Numbered from the stretch's first letter, positions 11,856 to 23,692 are shown. The stretch: 64,000 nt of DNA from Vitellaria paradoxa (GCA_019916065.1 CM034238.1:28941246-29005245), one strand, 5' to 3'. The notes: generated by a model not told the origin, from the letters alone. Made by a program: numbers and translations.

Positions 11856-12702
11856 CGTTAGCCAAAAAAAAAAAATTAATATACCAAATTTATCCTTTTG
11901 CACATGCAAAGGACTAAAATAACCCTCATTCATTTTGATCTTTGGATGCTTCGACGATACTTTTGTAACAGGTGAGAGGAACAAAGTGAAAGTGACGAAG
12001 ACAGTCATCTGGACAACAAAGAAGGCATAAAGCAAACGACAAAGAAGGAATAAAGCGAACGACAAAGAAGGAAGAAGGCCGTCCATCTTTCCGTCAGGTC
12101 TTTCTCGTCGACGGATCGTCAACTTCTCCATTTAATTAGGGTTCCACCATTTGTGGGGAACAAAGCTTCTAGGTATAGTAATAATTCTTCCTTTGTAATA
12201 TTTGTTCATTATTTATTTATTTCCTTTTAGTTTTTTCTTGCAATTATAAGAACTAACATGCAAAACAGAAAAAAATTGAAGCCCTAATTAAACCAGAAAA
12301 TGGTAGTTATAGAATGGGTTTTTATTATAAATTAGGGAAAAAAATTCGAAATTAAATTAACTGTTGCTTGTCTTCAATTTGGAAGTTTTAATTTTTTCCT
12401 TTTTCATTGTACATTTGGTCATTATTTGGATTGAAAGAAAGAAGGAAAACTAGGGTTGTTAAGAAAGGAAATGCTGATCACACAATTTCTGAGTTTTGAA
12501 TAGACAAGAGTAGGTAGTTCACAATTTCTGGATTAAATCTTTCAAAAATAAAAAAGTTGAACTATGAACATGTATGTACATTACAGATGTTTGATAAAAT
12601 GTCAAACATAAAAATTTTTTTATTTTATACATTAGGATGAAAATTAGCTTTTCTGTTAGTAATTGTTAGTAGTTCAATTTATTAAATTTTTAGTCTTGTC
12701 TA

Positions 12703-13113
12703 ATGCATTTATGCTGTGATAGTAATATGTTAACAAATAGCACTGGAGATAGCAATTTTGGATTGAAGTATCGTAATAGACACTGTAGATGTGGGAAAAA
12801 GGCAACCATTGCTATATCAGAGTCAGCGGAGAATCCTGGGAAGCTTTATTTTCGATGTGCTCAAAGAAAATATAATTTTTTTGCGTAGTGTACAGTTTCA
12901 CCAGTGATGAATGAATCCAGAGAAGTCAAGCAAATAAGTGAAGGGAATGAATCCATGCCTCGTGATGTAATCAATGAATTTAGAAGGATTCTTATAAGAC
13001 TGCAGACTTTGGAAGCTAAACAAATAGTTTTAAAGCTTATGCTAGTTTCAATTGTGATCATCATGTGGATGATTTTTATAGTATTGATTGTAATTTTAGT
13101 AAAAGTGATTTGA
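12703..13113 (+). pseudogene. GRF-type zinc finger / membrane-anchor protein, MULE-borne, broken
   Basis: One frame is split by a single in-frame TAG at 12886-12888. The first part (61 codons) has a GRF finger: C28, C30 and C52 (first-ATG numbering) with the NPGK-x-YFRC core. The usual fourth Cys is replaced by Tyr57 (TAT, one change from TGT). The stop sits where the family usually has Trp after FFA (TAG, one change from TGG). The second part has a short charged, helix-prone segment and ends in a strong hydrophobic stretch (LMLVSIVIIMWMIFIVLIVI), a C-terminal membrane anchor. GRF fingers bind nucleic acid in other proteins; the role of this small plant form is not known to me. An ATG at 12727 is an alternative start. 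The gene converges on the transposase gene. Confidence 0.75.
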
Positions 13114-13238
13114 TCTTGAATTGTAGTGCCCTATGATTTTTTTGGGATAAATGATTGTAGTTATTGTTACTAAATTGATTGCTTTGTAATATATTTGTGT
13201 TCTTAGTGTAGTGATTTGGAACAGGTTCCTTTATTTCT

Positions 13239-13760
13239 TATGTTAATTTTTCAACATGAATTTATTCCGTATTACTTTAGGATTTAATATTATGTTTTTA
13301 TTTTTAAAATTTGAAGAACTAAAAAATATACAGCCTTAATTCATTTTCATTCATCTCCATTTTATCCCTATTTTCTATTTTCATTATCTTCAAATGGAAC
13401 ATAAGTTCATTTTTATTAACACTATTTGTTGTTTGGTTTTTTCTATTTTCATTATCTTCAAATGGAATGTTATGACTTGATATAGACTCCTCTACTTTAT
13501 ATGTTAAGGTTTTAGTATGAATTTATTCCCCCATTACCTTAGTATTTAATATTATGTTCTTATTTTCAAAATTTGAAGAACTGAAAAATATACAGCCTTA
13601 ATTCATTTTCATTCATCTCCATTTTATCTCTCTTTTCTATTTTCATTATCTTCAAATGGAACGTGAGTTTATTTTCATTAACACTATTCATTGTTTTTTT
13701 TTTCATTATCTTCAAATGAAATGTTATGACTGTTTTCTATTTTCATTATCTTCAAATGGA
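13239..13760. repeat. Tandem duplication, about 260 bp unit, inside the MULE
   Basis: The block with ATGAATTTATTCC, GAAAAATATACAGCC and CATTTTCATTCATCTCC occurs at 13255 and again at 13517. The sub-motif ATTTTCATTATCTTCAAATG recurs at least five times between 13378 and 13762. It lies in the 3' flank of the GRF gene. Confidence 0.85.
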
Positions 13761-13799
13761 ATGTAACCTTAATTCAGTTTTGTCTTTTAAGAGCATAGC

Positions 13800-14560
13800 A
13801 AAAGTGAAAACAAAGTTGTCCTAGAGAGAGTTTGCAATAAAAAACATTATCATCTCACCTAGACTTGATAACATCGCAACCAGTTAATGACCCAACAACT
13901 TAGCATATCCAATGTCCTAATATAAAATCATCAATGAAGTGTCCACAAACACTCGTACAACAAGCCGATTTTGAGTACAAATCCATGAATTTGAAACCTT
14001 GCATAAACCATATTAGTCGACCTACTACATGCAGGGAGCTCAAATTGGGATTATAAAGCTTAATTGCCTAGTTAATTGATAAACAACTCCATAGTCCAAA
14101 AACTTAATTGAATAAAAAAAATAAAGAACAACATCAACAGTCTACTTAACACAAGCATAAACATAAAATATCTCAATATAGCTCAAACACAAGCATAAAG
14201 TAACTTAAACATAAGTACTAATTGGATATATTCAAATATACTGCTACTTACAAATAGTTAAAATAACACTACTCATTCCTATCATTTTTCCCCTACTCAA
14301 AAAACTTCAGTGGGTTCCTATACCCAACTTTCCGTCTATACCAAACTATACCTTGTTCCAACTATACCAAATTGTACCCTATTCCATGTATACGAAACCC
14401 AAGCAAAAGCCCATACTAATGTATCACTGTACCAAAAAAAAAAAAAAAAAAAAACCGTGTACTAGCTGGTACATATATAGTTCCAAAAGTTATAGTTCCA
14501 ATCCCATAATTACAAACCCGTGAATTCAACTGATTTCAACTATCAAATAAAGTCAAATTG
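13800..14560. other. MULE interior between the two convergent genes
   Basis: No coding sequence is recognised. It contains a 21-base A run near 14437 and a local repeat of CTATACCAAA-like motifs at 14330-14390. It is probably the 3' flanking region of the transposase gene. Confidence 0.5.
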
Positions 14561-14569
14561 CTAAAGATT

Positions 14570-17500
14570 GAGAAGGTTGCGGTGGAGCTCTCGCTATTTT
14601 TGATGGATGTGTTTGGGTAGTCGCTACTTTTGGAGATGCTGCTTGTGGAGCTGCTGCTACTCCTCTCCTCACTGGTTGCAATTTACTTGGCTTGTTATTG
14701 CTGTTGCTGCTACTTGCTACTGCTCGCTACTGCTTTGTGCTTTTGTTACAAGCGTAAAATATGGATGTCATTAAGCAAATGTTTATTAAAAAAACTATAA
14801 TTAAACATGTAATCTCTTACCTTAACTAGAGCTCGTTGGCATGTCCTCTCCATACACCCACAAATCTTACATTTTATGCTGTGTCATTTTCTCTGCTCAC
14901 TGGTGGCAGCAGCAGGCTCGTTGTCCTCCCTCTTTCTATTTTTTCTTCACCTGCCTGGGAGCCTTCGCAATCATAGAGGTTCAATAGGATCGCCAGGTAC
15001 TTCCCCATCCCACATAGACTCATCAAGCATGGGGTGAATAATACGCTCATATGTCTTTATGTACTTGGTCTTGCTGAAATAAGGATCAACAAGATCCTCA
15101 ACTGCCATTCTCCTAGAGAGTGCACAAGCTATCCTATTTTTGCATGGGATACTTGATATTTCCCAGGCCCCATAAGAACAAGTCTTTTTATCCAAAACAC
15201 GATATATCTTCTTTGACTATCTAGCATCTCGTATTCATCCCCACCTGCAAACAGCACACTACATTTCCTACTTTCACTACTTATCTTCTCCAACTTTAAC
15301 TTTGTAGTTTTAGTAACCCCAAATCCTATGTTGCTGCCTAATCAAACCTACTACGGATCTTATCCATTATCTTACTTTTTAGGCCATCAAGTAATGTAGG
15401 CATTGGTTTACTACGTAGGTCACCTATCCAGTTGTTAAATGACTCAGTGAAGTTGTTTGTTACTTGGTCTACCTTAATAACATGATTAAATTTGTGTAGT
15501 GCCCACAACTCTAATGGATTTTTCATCATCCAATCATGGGCCACGGGGTATATTGTTTTTTGCTCGTCCATTGCCCACTTAAAATCAGTGGCATTAGATG
15601 CCCTAGAAGCTACCCAAAAAAGAGTCCTCAACTGAATTTCCTGGGTGAACATGTTTGAAGTTGTTGCAGAGGTGTTTGACACATCACCTTTGACTAGCAT
15701 TTGGGAAGAACTCTCGAATTGAGAACTCAATTCCCTTAAAACATAGCAAAAGAAAACTTCAATAAATTGTCATTATCGTAACTTAACATGATCAGTTTCA
15801 TTAAAATAAAAATATATGATCAGTAAAATAGAACATACAAAATAGAACTCTCGAAGCATTTGGTAGAAAAATAAGTTCCATTGCTACATAAATAAAGCAA
15901 CAAAATAATAAGATCAGTTTCTTTAAAAAAATCCATTTCATTACAATAGAAATACTTAACATATCTCTTAATTAGTATAACCATAAAAAGCATATAACAG
16001 TACCAAACAGCAACACAACAAAAATATTCATTATAAAAAGCATACTTCTGCCTATCGGACATGAAGGTCCATGGTTTCTCGTTGCCAATGCAGGTATGCA
16101 GATTGTCAAGGAAGAATCCCTAGCTGTCCCTATTTTTAGTCTAAAAAATTCCCTAAGTAATTGAAAAAATCCCTTCATCCCCATTGAGAGCAATGGCAGC
16201 TAATAACACTCTACCATATGGCCTCTTGAGATGGCAGCCATCCAAACCAATAATGGCCTACACCTTTTTAGTAGACCTGTCATAAGTGCTTCGTAGCTTA
16301 TAAAAATCCTTAGGAAGTCTGGATTTGGCTCCCCAAGTACTCTCACATACTACATTTTGACGACACTTGCCAGAGTTGGTTTTTCGTACCTCAACAACAT
16401 ATTGGGGAAGCTTTTTGCAATTGTCCTTAAAAGTGCCCTCAATTTCATTCGTGGCTTTCTTCCTCGCTCTATACAATTGCATCCAGGTCATTTCTACATC
16501 ATACTCCTTTTGTAATTTTACCTTTATACCCTCCGAAGCCATCTGTGGGTTCTCTTTTTTGCAATCCAAATAGACGTGGCCTTAACATTTTTTAGGTTAA
16601 AATACAATTGTGTTGAAGGATTATGGTATTGATCTGAAATGTGATACCATCCCTTATTAGTGAGGCATGGATACATCGTGGACATCCATCACTATCACAG
16701 TGGGCAGTCACTCTCTTTCTCTTATTCTTATCCCTAACCAATTTGAAACCCTCTTGTATCACATAGTCCTTCAAAACGTCTCTAAAGTGGTTGATATTGT
16801 GGAACATCAAACCTTTCTCTAATTTTTTTTTCTGTCTTTTTTTCTGAACAAAAAGTTCCCCCACTATTTTCTTATGTCTACCACAATCATCACAATCCGA
16901 CCCAGCATTACAGCTATCATTAGATTGATATCCATCCATGTGTTCAACCTCTATATTGTCTTCACCACTAATAGTAGAATCATCACCCCTCCCATCACTT
17001 TTGTCCTCAATTTGAAAATTAGAAGAAGAATCACTGCCCATGTGTTCAATCTCCACGTTGTCTTCACCCCTGACACCAAAATCATCACCCATGCCATTAG
17101 TTTCATGCTCAGTCTCAAGACTAAATGCCTCACCCTCAATATCATTGCCATCTCCTTTCTCTTCATCACCCAAGTCTACCTTAGCTTGGGGAACATTACC
17201 TACATCAGCAGAGTCAGCCTCTACCTTAAGATAAGTAATAGGCTCTGCCTCTGATTTCGCCTCAACAACGGGGCTTGGCAAAGCAAGAATCTTCTATACT
17301 TGAGACGCCTTAGGCACATTAACAAAAGCAGTTTGCTTCAGGCATAGCAACTGCACCTTCACCGCCATCTACTTTCGCAAGTTTAGCAGTAAAACTTTCA
17401 ACAATACCAAAGGATATGTCTACCATTCTTTTTGCTGATATTTCAAACATGTCTAACAAGTTAGAATCACTCTCTAAGGTAAACTCAACATTGCTTAACT

Positions 17501-17720
17501 TGTAGTACACTCTCAAACTACTCCCAATAAGCCCATTGCTCCCACCCAATGCATATTGCCATATATCGTCTAGTAGATCTAACATAGAATATCTATCAGG
17601 ATCCAGCTTGCTAATTGTGAATGTAACATCACCATAGTGCACTGTGAGAGTATAATGTGTGTATTTTGGTGTCATTAGTAACGTATTAAACATAAAATTT
17701 AGAAAAATACACATTTAAAT
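14570..17720 (-). pseudogene. mudrA-type MULE transposase, heavily broken
   Basis: Fragments in order on the minus strand follow the family order. 17319-17714: N-terminal beta-rich region (YTLTVHYGDVTF). 16592-17281: acidic linker, then the plant MuDR DNA-binding domain with the RVTAHC..GC block. 16258-16569: linker helix region. About 16060-16260: transposase core with the first catalytic Asp in GLDGCH (codon 16240-16242) and later MSDRQK, interrupted by at least four in-frame stops. 15338-15730: C-terminal core (LFWVASRAS and NNFTESFNNWI). 14971-15195: SWIM finger remnant. About 14570-14700: Ala/Pro-rich tail. In the SWIM motif the second Cys is Tyr and the His is Asn. Frames change between fragments. 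A possible intron at about 15737-16044 would join MSDRQK to the next block in frame. Confidence 0.88.
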
Positions 17721-17981
17721 TCACAATTTAAAAAAGAAATTCAACAGAGCAACTTAGCATTCCTAGTCTAAAAATAGAAATTAATGTGCCACCCTATCCC
17801 AGGGTACTGGACTTGTTACACCTGAAGTCGAGATGAAAGCTCGATTATAGGTTTCCACTAGAAATTTGTACAAAAAAAAAGATAAATAATTAAACAAAAA
17901 CAAAATACCACAAGCTGTAGCCCTGAAGTAATTGAAAAACATGATATATTAACTAACTAATTAACAAAATTATATATGATC

Positions 17982-18138
17982 AAGGTTATTAAAATTAAGA
18001 TTTTACTTAAAATTGGTGGAGGGTCAAAAAATCAAATCATAAAATCATAAGATTTTACCAAATGCCTATAAAATGAAAATATAGTCTATCATGTTATAAT
18101 TTTTCATTTAGAGCTTCCCTTTATTATTATTATTATTA

Positions 18139-18173
<35 letters not shown>

Positions 18174-18841
18174 TGATAATTTACTAATTTTATTAATAAG
18201 AGGAAAGAAAAGACATGTATCAAGTAAAATGTCATACACAAAAACTTATTCATAATAACGAAATGAATCCTTAACAAAATTTACAAAAGATTCTATATCT
18301 AGTTCTATACTCCCTTTACCAACTCTACAATTTGAGACTGTTAAAATATTTGGTGTGATTTATACAGTTAACATTAAAATATTGACTTCATTTTATTATA
18401 ATTTTTTGTTTGAGTTAAAATGTATTTGTAATATTTTATCATAGGTTACTTGATTTCTATCCTAACTACTACATTTAATTTATGGTAGTCAATTGGTGTA
18501 GCAACACACGCAGTCCTCAAGTAGTGTATTATAGTAAATAATAGTGCTATAGAATAAAAAAATCTAAAGAATAAAGTAACAAGTGAAATAATTGTGACAT
18601 ATTACTTGAAAATAATCATAAAAATCTATTTTATTTGACAAAATTACTCAAAAATCACTTAATTTTTAAAATTGGTAAAATCACTTATAAAATCAAGATT
18701 TTACTGATTTTACATCCCAAAATCGAGATTTTACCTATTTTGCTCCTATTAAGATTTTACATAAAATCGAATAAATTTTTCCATTCTAATATCGTAAAAT
18801 CGTAAGATTTTAAGATTTAAATCGGGATTTTAATGATATTG
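17982..18841. mobile_element. Insertion (probable MULE or foldback) within a duplicated block
   Basis: About 860 bp is flanked by TATATGATC (17973-17981) and TATATGACC (18842-18850), a 9-bp repeat with one mismatch. The uninterrupted second duplicate shows the empty site as TATATGACC, which supports insertion. The ends are weak inverts around ATTAAAAT. The interior is rich in repeated AAAATC..GATTTTAC blocks in both orientations. No coding sequence is seen. Confidence 0.6.
18120..18172. repeat. (TTA)n microsatellite
   Basis: About 17 TTA units with one G substitution, inside the insertion at 17982-18841. Confidence 0.95.
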
Positions 18842-19214
18842 TATATGACCAATGTTAACTAAATGTGTAGCATTCCTAATCTAAAAATCAGAAATAAATG
18901 TGCCACCCCGTCACAGGGTGCTGGACTTGTTACAGCTGAAGTCGAGATGAAAGTTTGGTTACAGGTTTCCACCAGAAATTGGCACCAAAAAAAAAAAAGA
19001 TAAAACATAAAACAAGACAAAATACCACAAGCTACAACCCTAAAGCAATTGAAAAACATGATATATTAACTAGCTAATTAACAAAATTATATATGACCAA
19101 TGTCAACTAAATGGTAATAATCAGAGACAAATACGCATTTAACTCCAATAGACATTTAACTCCTAAATTTAAATTGAAAAGCATACTATATTAAAGAGCT
19201 AATCGAATGGTGAA

Positions 19215-19555
19215 TATACACAAATGGATAAATATATAAACAGAGAAAGAGGGGGGGACCACAAAATCATATTCAACAATATAATAAATTAAACAAAAAA
19301 AAAACAATCAATGTACAACCATGCAAGCTTATACACAAATGGGTAAATATATAAATAGAAAAAGAGAGGGGGAACCACAAAATCAAATTCAACGATACAA
19401 TAAATTAAACGAAAAAGAATAGTCAATATACAACCACGCAAGCATATACACATATTGACTGTAAATATATAAACACATAGAGAAATGGGGAACATAAAAT
19501 CAAAATCAATAGTACAATGAATAAAACAAAAAAATTAGTCAACGCACGGGAAAAT
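19215..19555. repeat. 115-bp tandem repeat, three copies
   Basis: Units start at TATACACA at 19215, 19330 and 19445, with period exactly 115 twice. Each has AAATATATAAA, a G-rich run, CAAAATCA and ACAATAAATTAAAC-like blocks. The third copy is most diverged. It lies in the region upstream of the transposase gene. Confidence 0.9.
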
Positions 19556-19568
19556 ATATAAACATATA

Positions 19569-19630
19569 ACACACACACAAGAGAAAGAGAGAGAGAGAGG
19601 GAGATAGAAGAGCAAGAGAGCGAGAGAAGA
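19569..19630. repeat. (CA)n/(GA)n compound microsatellite
   Basis: A short ACAC run is followed by a long interrupted GA run. It is pyrimidine-rich on the transposase-coding strand, as often seen in plant leaders. Confidence 0.9.
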
Positions 19631-19674
19631 AAGAAAATAACCAACCGCTAGACGTTGAGACACGATCTAACTAC

Positions 19675-19775
19675 AAATGTTAGGGCTTCGGTTAGGGTTT
19701 CATCTGAGTTAGGGTTTTCGTTTCAAAGATTCATAAGGGTGGTCAGCAGGGAGTTAGGGTTTTCATTTCAGAGAG
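19675..19775 (-). promoter_or_regulatory. Telobox cluster in the transposase leader region
   Basis: Four TTAGGG-containing motifs, three of them TTAGGGTTT/TTAGGGTTTT (AAACCCTAA on the minus strand), lie within 100 bp just inside the right terminal repeat. Teloboxes of this form are known in plant promoters and leaders of genes active in dividing cells. A similar TTAGGGTTC lies inside the left end near 12137, ahead of the GRF gene. Confidence 0.45.
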
Positions 19776-19919
19776 GGAGATGAAGGTTTTGTCTTAGAGA
19801 AATGGGGAGAGTGGAGTGAAGTCAGACTTCTCAAAACAATAACAAGCCACTTTCAAAAAAAAAAAAAAAAAGAAGAAGAAAACAATAAGAAGCCTAATAT
19901 TACGTAGAAAATTTGTCCT

Positions 19920-20072
19920 TACAATAAAAAATTAACGAAGTTAGGAGCATATTAACGGAAGGGGTTCATTTGTGAGCAACATTCAAAATAAGGGGTGATT
20001 TGCTAATTTCAAATGTTGAAGGAGTCTAGGTGTAATTACCCTAGTGTTAGAGGATCCAGGTGAAATTTACCC
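19920..20072. repeat. Right terminal inverted repeat of the large MULE
   Basis: Partner of 11703-11855. The outermost bases read GGGTAAATTTCACC on the minus strand, better preserved than the left end. Confidence 0.85.
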
Positions 20073-20206
20073 TAATTTTTTTTATCAAAATTTATTGTTA
20101 GAACAATTTCGTGGTTTACTTAATTAACAATATCATGTTATTGTTGTTGTTTTATAAATGATAGTTAAATTTATAAGGTACTTTTGGAATGATAAAAAAA
20201 TGAGAT

Positions 20207-20480
20207 AAAGGTTGCGTTTAGTTTACTAAAAACTTATGAAAACTTTAAAATTCTCTGAAAAGTTCTAAAAGTTATTCACTTTTTATTTCACTGCATGATT
20301 ACGAACCTACAAATTATCTCACTTTATCTTATTTTATCTCACTTTTTATCTCTCCAAACATACCCAAAGTGAGATAATTTGGAATTTATAATTTGTACAG
20401 TGAGATAAAAAATAAATAATTTTTAAAATTTTTAAAATTTTTAAGTTTTTAATAATTTTTAGCAAATTAAATGCCCATAA
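20207..20480. mobile_element. Palindromic MITE
   Basis: The left arm starts AAAGGTTGCGTTTAGTTTACTAAAAA; the right arm ends TTTTTAGCAAATTAAATGCCC. Internally GAGATAA and TTATCTC blocks face each other, so most of the element can fold. No clean target-site duplication is visible. Confidence 0.55.
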
Positions 20481-20489
20481 TCAACAACA

Positions 20490-21360
20490 TCATTTTGAAA
20501 TGAATTGTGGTAATAAATTCTGGTACACATAAATGATAAAAAAAGATTGCTTTTAATATCTAAAAATAATAATAACATATTGGGATTTCAAAATCACTTT
20601 CTTGATTTTGCTTAGTATATCTTTTACGTAACTTCTTTATATTTTGTCAAAATATATCTCTCTCTCTCTCTTTCTCTAATTTTTTCTTAGATATCCAAAA
20701 GGGAAGAGGATAAACCTATTATCATCAAAAGATAGTTCCCACCAAAGAAATTAAATATATTTTTACAAAATAAAATAATTTTAATAAATACAAATGCATT
20801 CAGCGGTGCATAGTACGAGTTCGGCTAGTATATATTATACCATCGATTGTTAGGCTCATGAGATTTAAAATCTCAATACATTTTTTTTTTCAATTTTTTG
20901 AATTCATAAAAGTATTGATTCTTTGATTGTATATGGTAATATTTTCAATGTTTAATTTAATATTTTTAAAATAATTTTTAGAAAATAATCCCATAGCATT
21001 TAAATTTTCGAATACAAGTATGAAATATATTACTAAAAAAATTATATATTATTAAAAGAATTAAGATATTTTATAATACATAGTAGTATTATATGCAAGA
21101 TTAAAAAATATGAAAATCAAAAATTTTCCTTGCACCATGACTCTTCGAAACAAATAAAATTTAATAATTTTTTTATATTATATTTTATCAATATTAGATT
21201 TAAAGCAAACGCAATATGGGTATATAATGTTTTATTGAAATTACACTCGATTTTATTTTTTTCATAACTCATGTATTCATTTAACTAAAGTCTTGCATAT
21301 GCTACTTTTAATTTTTTCTTTTGAATTATTTGTTACCAGCTCATATATTCATTAAATAAC
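20490..21360. other. AT-rich intergenic stretch
   Basis: No gene or bounded element is recognised. A short CT run lies near 20655. Confidence 0.5.
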
Positions 21361-21363
21361 TAG

Positions 21364-21365
<2 letters not shown>

Positions 21366-21408
<43 letters not shown>
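21366..21408. repeat. (AT)n microsatellite
   Basis: About 21 uninterrupted AT units. Confidence 0.95.
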
Positions 21409-21409
<1 letters not shown>

Positions 21410-21459
21410 TTTAATTATTCTATTTTTTATTATGGATTATTTGAACTACATAATAAATA

Positions 21460-22725
21460 TTTTAAGGGTTTATTTTATCTACACTTCTTGTGGTTTCGAC
21501 TTTGTACAGTTAGACCTCACAAGTTCCATAAATATACGCTTAAATCTCCTGATATTTGTATTACATTCACTCAGACTTCTTCTATTAGATTTTTCATCTA
21601 AAAGTTAACTTTTAACCAGTTCAATGCTATGAAATTATATTTATACCTTTAGTATTAATAAAAATAATATTTACGGTACGGGAATAATTACTTACCCCTT
21701 TTATTTAAGGTGAAAATCACTTATACCCCCTAATTTTAAAAACCTACCTTTGTATCCCTTATAATTTGAGCTAAAGTAAAGTTATAATTAGCGTTAAATT
21801 TTCAAGTGAGAAATAAACTAAATAGAATCAGGGATTTGAACGTAGGTAATATAAAGTACGGGAGGGTATAAATGTAATTTTTAAACTTACTTACCATAAA
21901 AACCATTATATTTGAAGAATTTTTAATGTTTTCACTTTAATCCAAAGTTCAATGGATGCAAATGTAGGTTTTTAAAATTTAGATGGTGTAATTGATTTTC
22001 ACTTTGAGTACAGAGCGTAGAAAGGTAATTACCCTTTATAATATGATATGATGTGTAAAAAGGTAATAACCTCTTATAATATGATTTGATGAATCTTATA
22101 TAATATATATATATATATACAAATTACATTACAATTAATTTATTAATTTTTTTGTGAACATTTTTTATTAATACTTTAAATTATTATGCTTTGCATTAAT
22201 ATTTTAAATTTGTATTATATATAATAAGTAATTATACATAATAAATTATCATTATTTTTTTCTATTAATAATCTAATAAACTAAACATGAAAATAGAAAT
22301 TAGACTAACTAATTTATTTAGGCTTTTTTTGTCAACTTTTTTATATAGTATTTTAAATTATTATGTTTTATTTTAATATTTTAAATTTATATTATGTACA
22401 AATTAGTAATGTATTGGTAATTATACACATATATAAATTATCATTATTTTTTATTAATAATCTAATAAACTAAACTTGAAAGAGGTAAAATTTTAGTTAC
22501 TCATTTTCTTCCAATTCTTTTTTATTAATCAAATAATAACGGATGAATCTTACTCTCAATTTTCTTTTTCATGTATTTTTTTATATTAATAGTAAGCGTT
22601 TAAAGATAATTTATAATATTGAATTGGTAAAAAGTTACTTTTTGAATGAAAAATCTAACAGAAAGAGTTTAAATGAATATAATATAAATTTCAAGGGATC
22701 TAAGTATACATTTATAAACCTATGG
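21460..22725. mobile_element. Foldback/MULE-like element, truncated right end
   Basis: The left part (TTTATTTTATCTACAC onward) matches the left arm of the element at 56699-58039 block by block. The right part (ATTGAATTGGTAAAAAGTTAC through AAGTATACATTTATAAA) matches its right arm. The outermost right terminus is replaced near 22725 by unrelated sequence, so no target-site duplication can be read. Another inverted-repeat element is nested inside at 21680-22034. Confidence 0.65.
21680..22034. mobile_element. Nested inverted-repeat element
   Basis: The left arm GGGAATAATTACTTACCCC..GGTGAAAATCACTTATACC is matched by an inverted right arm with GTGTAATTGATTTTCACTTTGAG..GGTAATTACCC. The arms are about 75-80 bp. 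No target-site duplication is recognised. Just after it, a 38-bp block (AAAGGTAATTACC..ATGATATGATG) is repeated in tandem with changes at 22021-22095. Confidence 0.6.
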
Positions 22726-22734
22726 GGTCTAGGT

Positions 22735-23115
22735 AGGTCCGACCCCAAGGTTTTCGAAATTTAAGGCCAATCCTAAAAATGCAGCCCTAAGGAAGTAAAG
22801 CTTTTATTATTATTATTATTATTTTTGATCGTGACAATAATGAGCCGTAAAAGGGGCATGAGTTAGTGAATTTGATAGAATGAGCAACAAAGATTTTATT
22901 GGGGTTTCTATCCAATAAACTAACAAATGGGCCTATAAAAAGTTATTAGCCTAATGAATTAATTATTTTGGGCCCTTAAAAGACATTAGACGGTCATATT
23001 TGGGTTAAAAAAGCTCCCACCTTATCTTAACTATAGAAACTAGCAAGGGCCATTTTTTTACAATTTTTTGGAGTCCTAGGCCTGGACCTCTTGGCCCTTA
23101 CCTAAGAGCCAGCCT
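22735..23115. other. Unassigned repeat-like stretch
   Basis: It contains several GGCCC/GGGCC blocks near both ends (AAGGCCAATCC and TTGGCCCTTACC), suggesting a decayed element with inverted ends, plus an ATT repeat at 22805-22822. No boundaries could be fixed. Confidence 0.3.
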
Positions 23116-23119
23116 TGAG

Positions 23120-23519
23120 TTTAGATATACAAAGGCAAAACCACAAAGGGTAGGCGAAATAAACCTATATCTTAAACTAGTAAATAATTTACCATGAAAC
23201 TTTATTTTTAAACTTTTATGATTAATATTTCAAAATTTTTAATCATTTTCACAATTATATTCAATTGTAAGTGATCAATTCAAATTTCCCAAGCTTAAAA
23301 TTAATGTTTTATAATGTTTTAGAGATTCGGTGGTATTAAGGTCATTGAAACATTTTTTTTAATTTAATATCCAAAATGAAATGTTAAAATTTGATCGATT
23401 AAAATTATTGTTCAATTAAACAATTTATATAAGTGATATTTTAAATTCAACGTAGTAATTCATTTTTTAAAATAAATCATGCATATTAACCAGTTACACA
23501 TATAAATATTAAAATATTG
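23120..23519. other. AT-rich stretch 5' of the LINE insertion site
   Basis: Nothing recognised. It ends at the left target-site duplication of the LINE. Confidence 0.5.
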
Positions 23520-23692
23520 TGAGGTCATTGAAGTTTTTTTTTTGAAAGGTAAAATAATTGAATTAATTAAGAAATTTTTGTACAAATACCTCAGGGGCAT
23601 ACCCCTGGTAAGAACAATCAAATAAACCAACCCTTACAATGAGTAAATCAACACAAAGCAAGTGAAACAACTCAAATCAACACACTAAGTGT

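Larger units (their letters stand above)
17757..19103. repeat. 230-bp duplication flanking an insertion
   Basis: The block from AGCATTCCTA through GTGCCACCC, GGACTTGTTACA, GAAGTCGAGATGAAAG and AACATGATATATTAACTA occurs at 17757-17981 and 18870-19103. The first copy is interrupted near its end by the insertion at 17982-18841. The second copy is complete. Confidence 0.85.
11703..20072. mobile_element. MuDR-like MULE, 8370 bp, two convergent genes, perfect 9-bp TSD
   Basis: The ends are inverted repeats of about 150 bp (11703-11855 and 19920-20072) sharing blocks such as AACATTTGAAATTAGCAAAT. The element is flanked by identical TAATTTTTT at 11694-11702 and 20073-20081. The right end is GGGTAAATT in inverted reading; the left is TGGTAAATT, so the first base of the left end is mutated. 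Inside, a GRF zinc-finger gene reads inward from the left and a mudrA-type transposase reads inward from the right. Both are broken, so this copy is not autonomous now. Several later duplications and one insertion lie inside it. Confidence 0.9.

Noticed and set aside
11844..12131. 95-codon minus-strand frame inside the MULE left arm
   Set aside because: Overlaps terminal repeat and leader sequence, no domain, and lies opposite the expected transcription direction.
22543..22764. 73-codon plus-strand frame
   Set aside because: Lies in the arm of a foldback element that recurs at 50890-51360 and 57650-58039 without an open frame.
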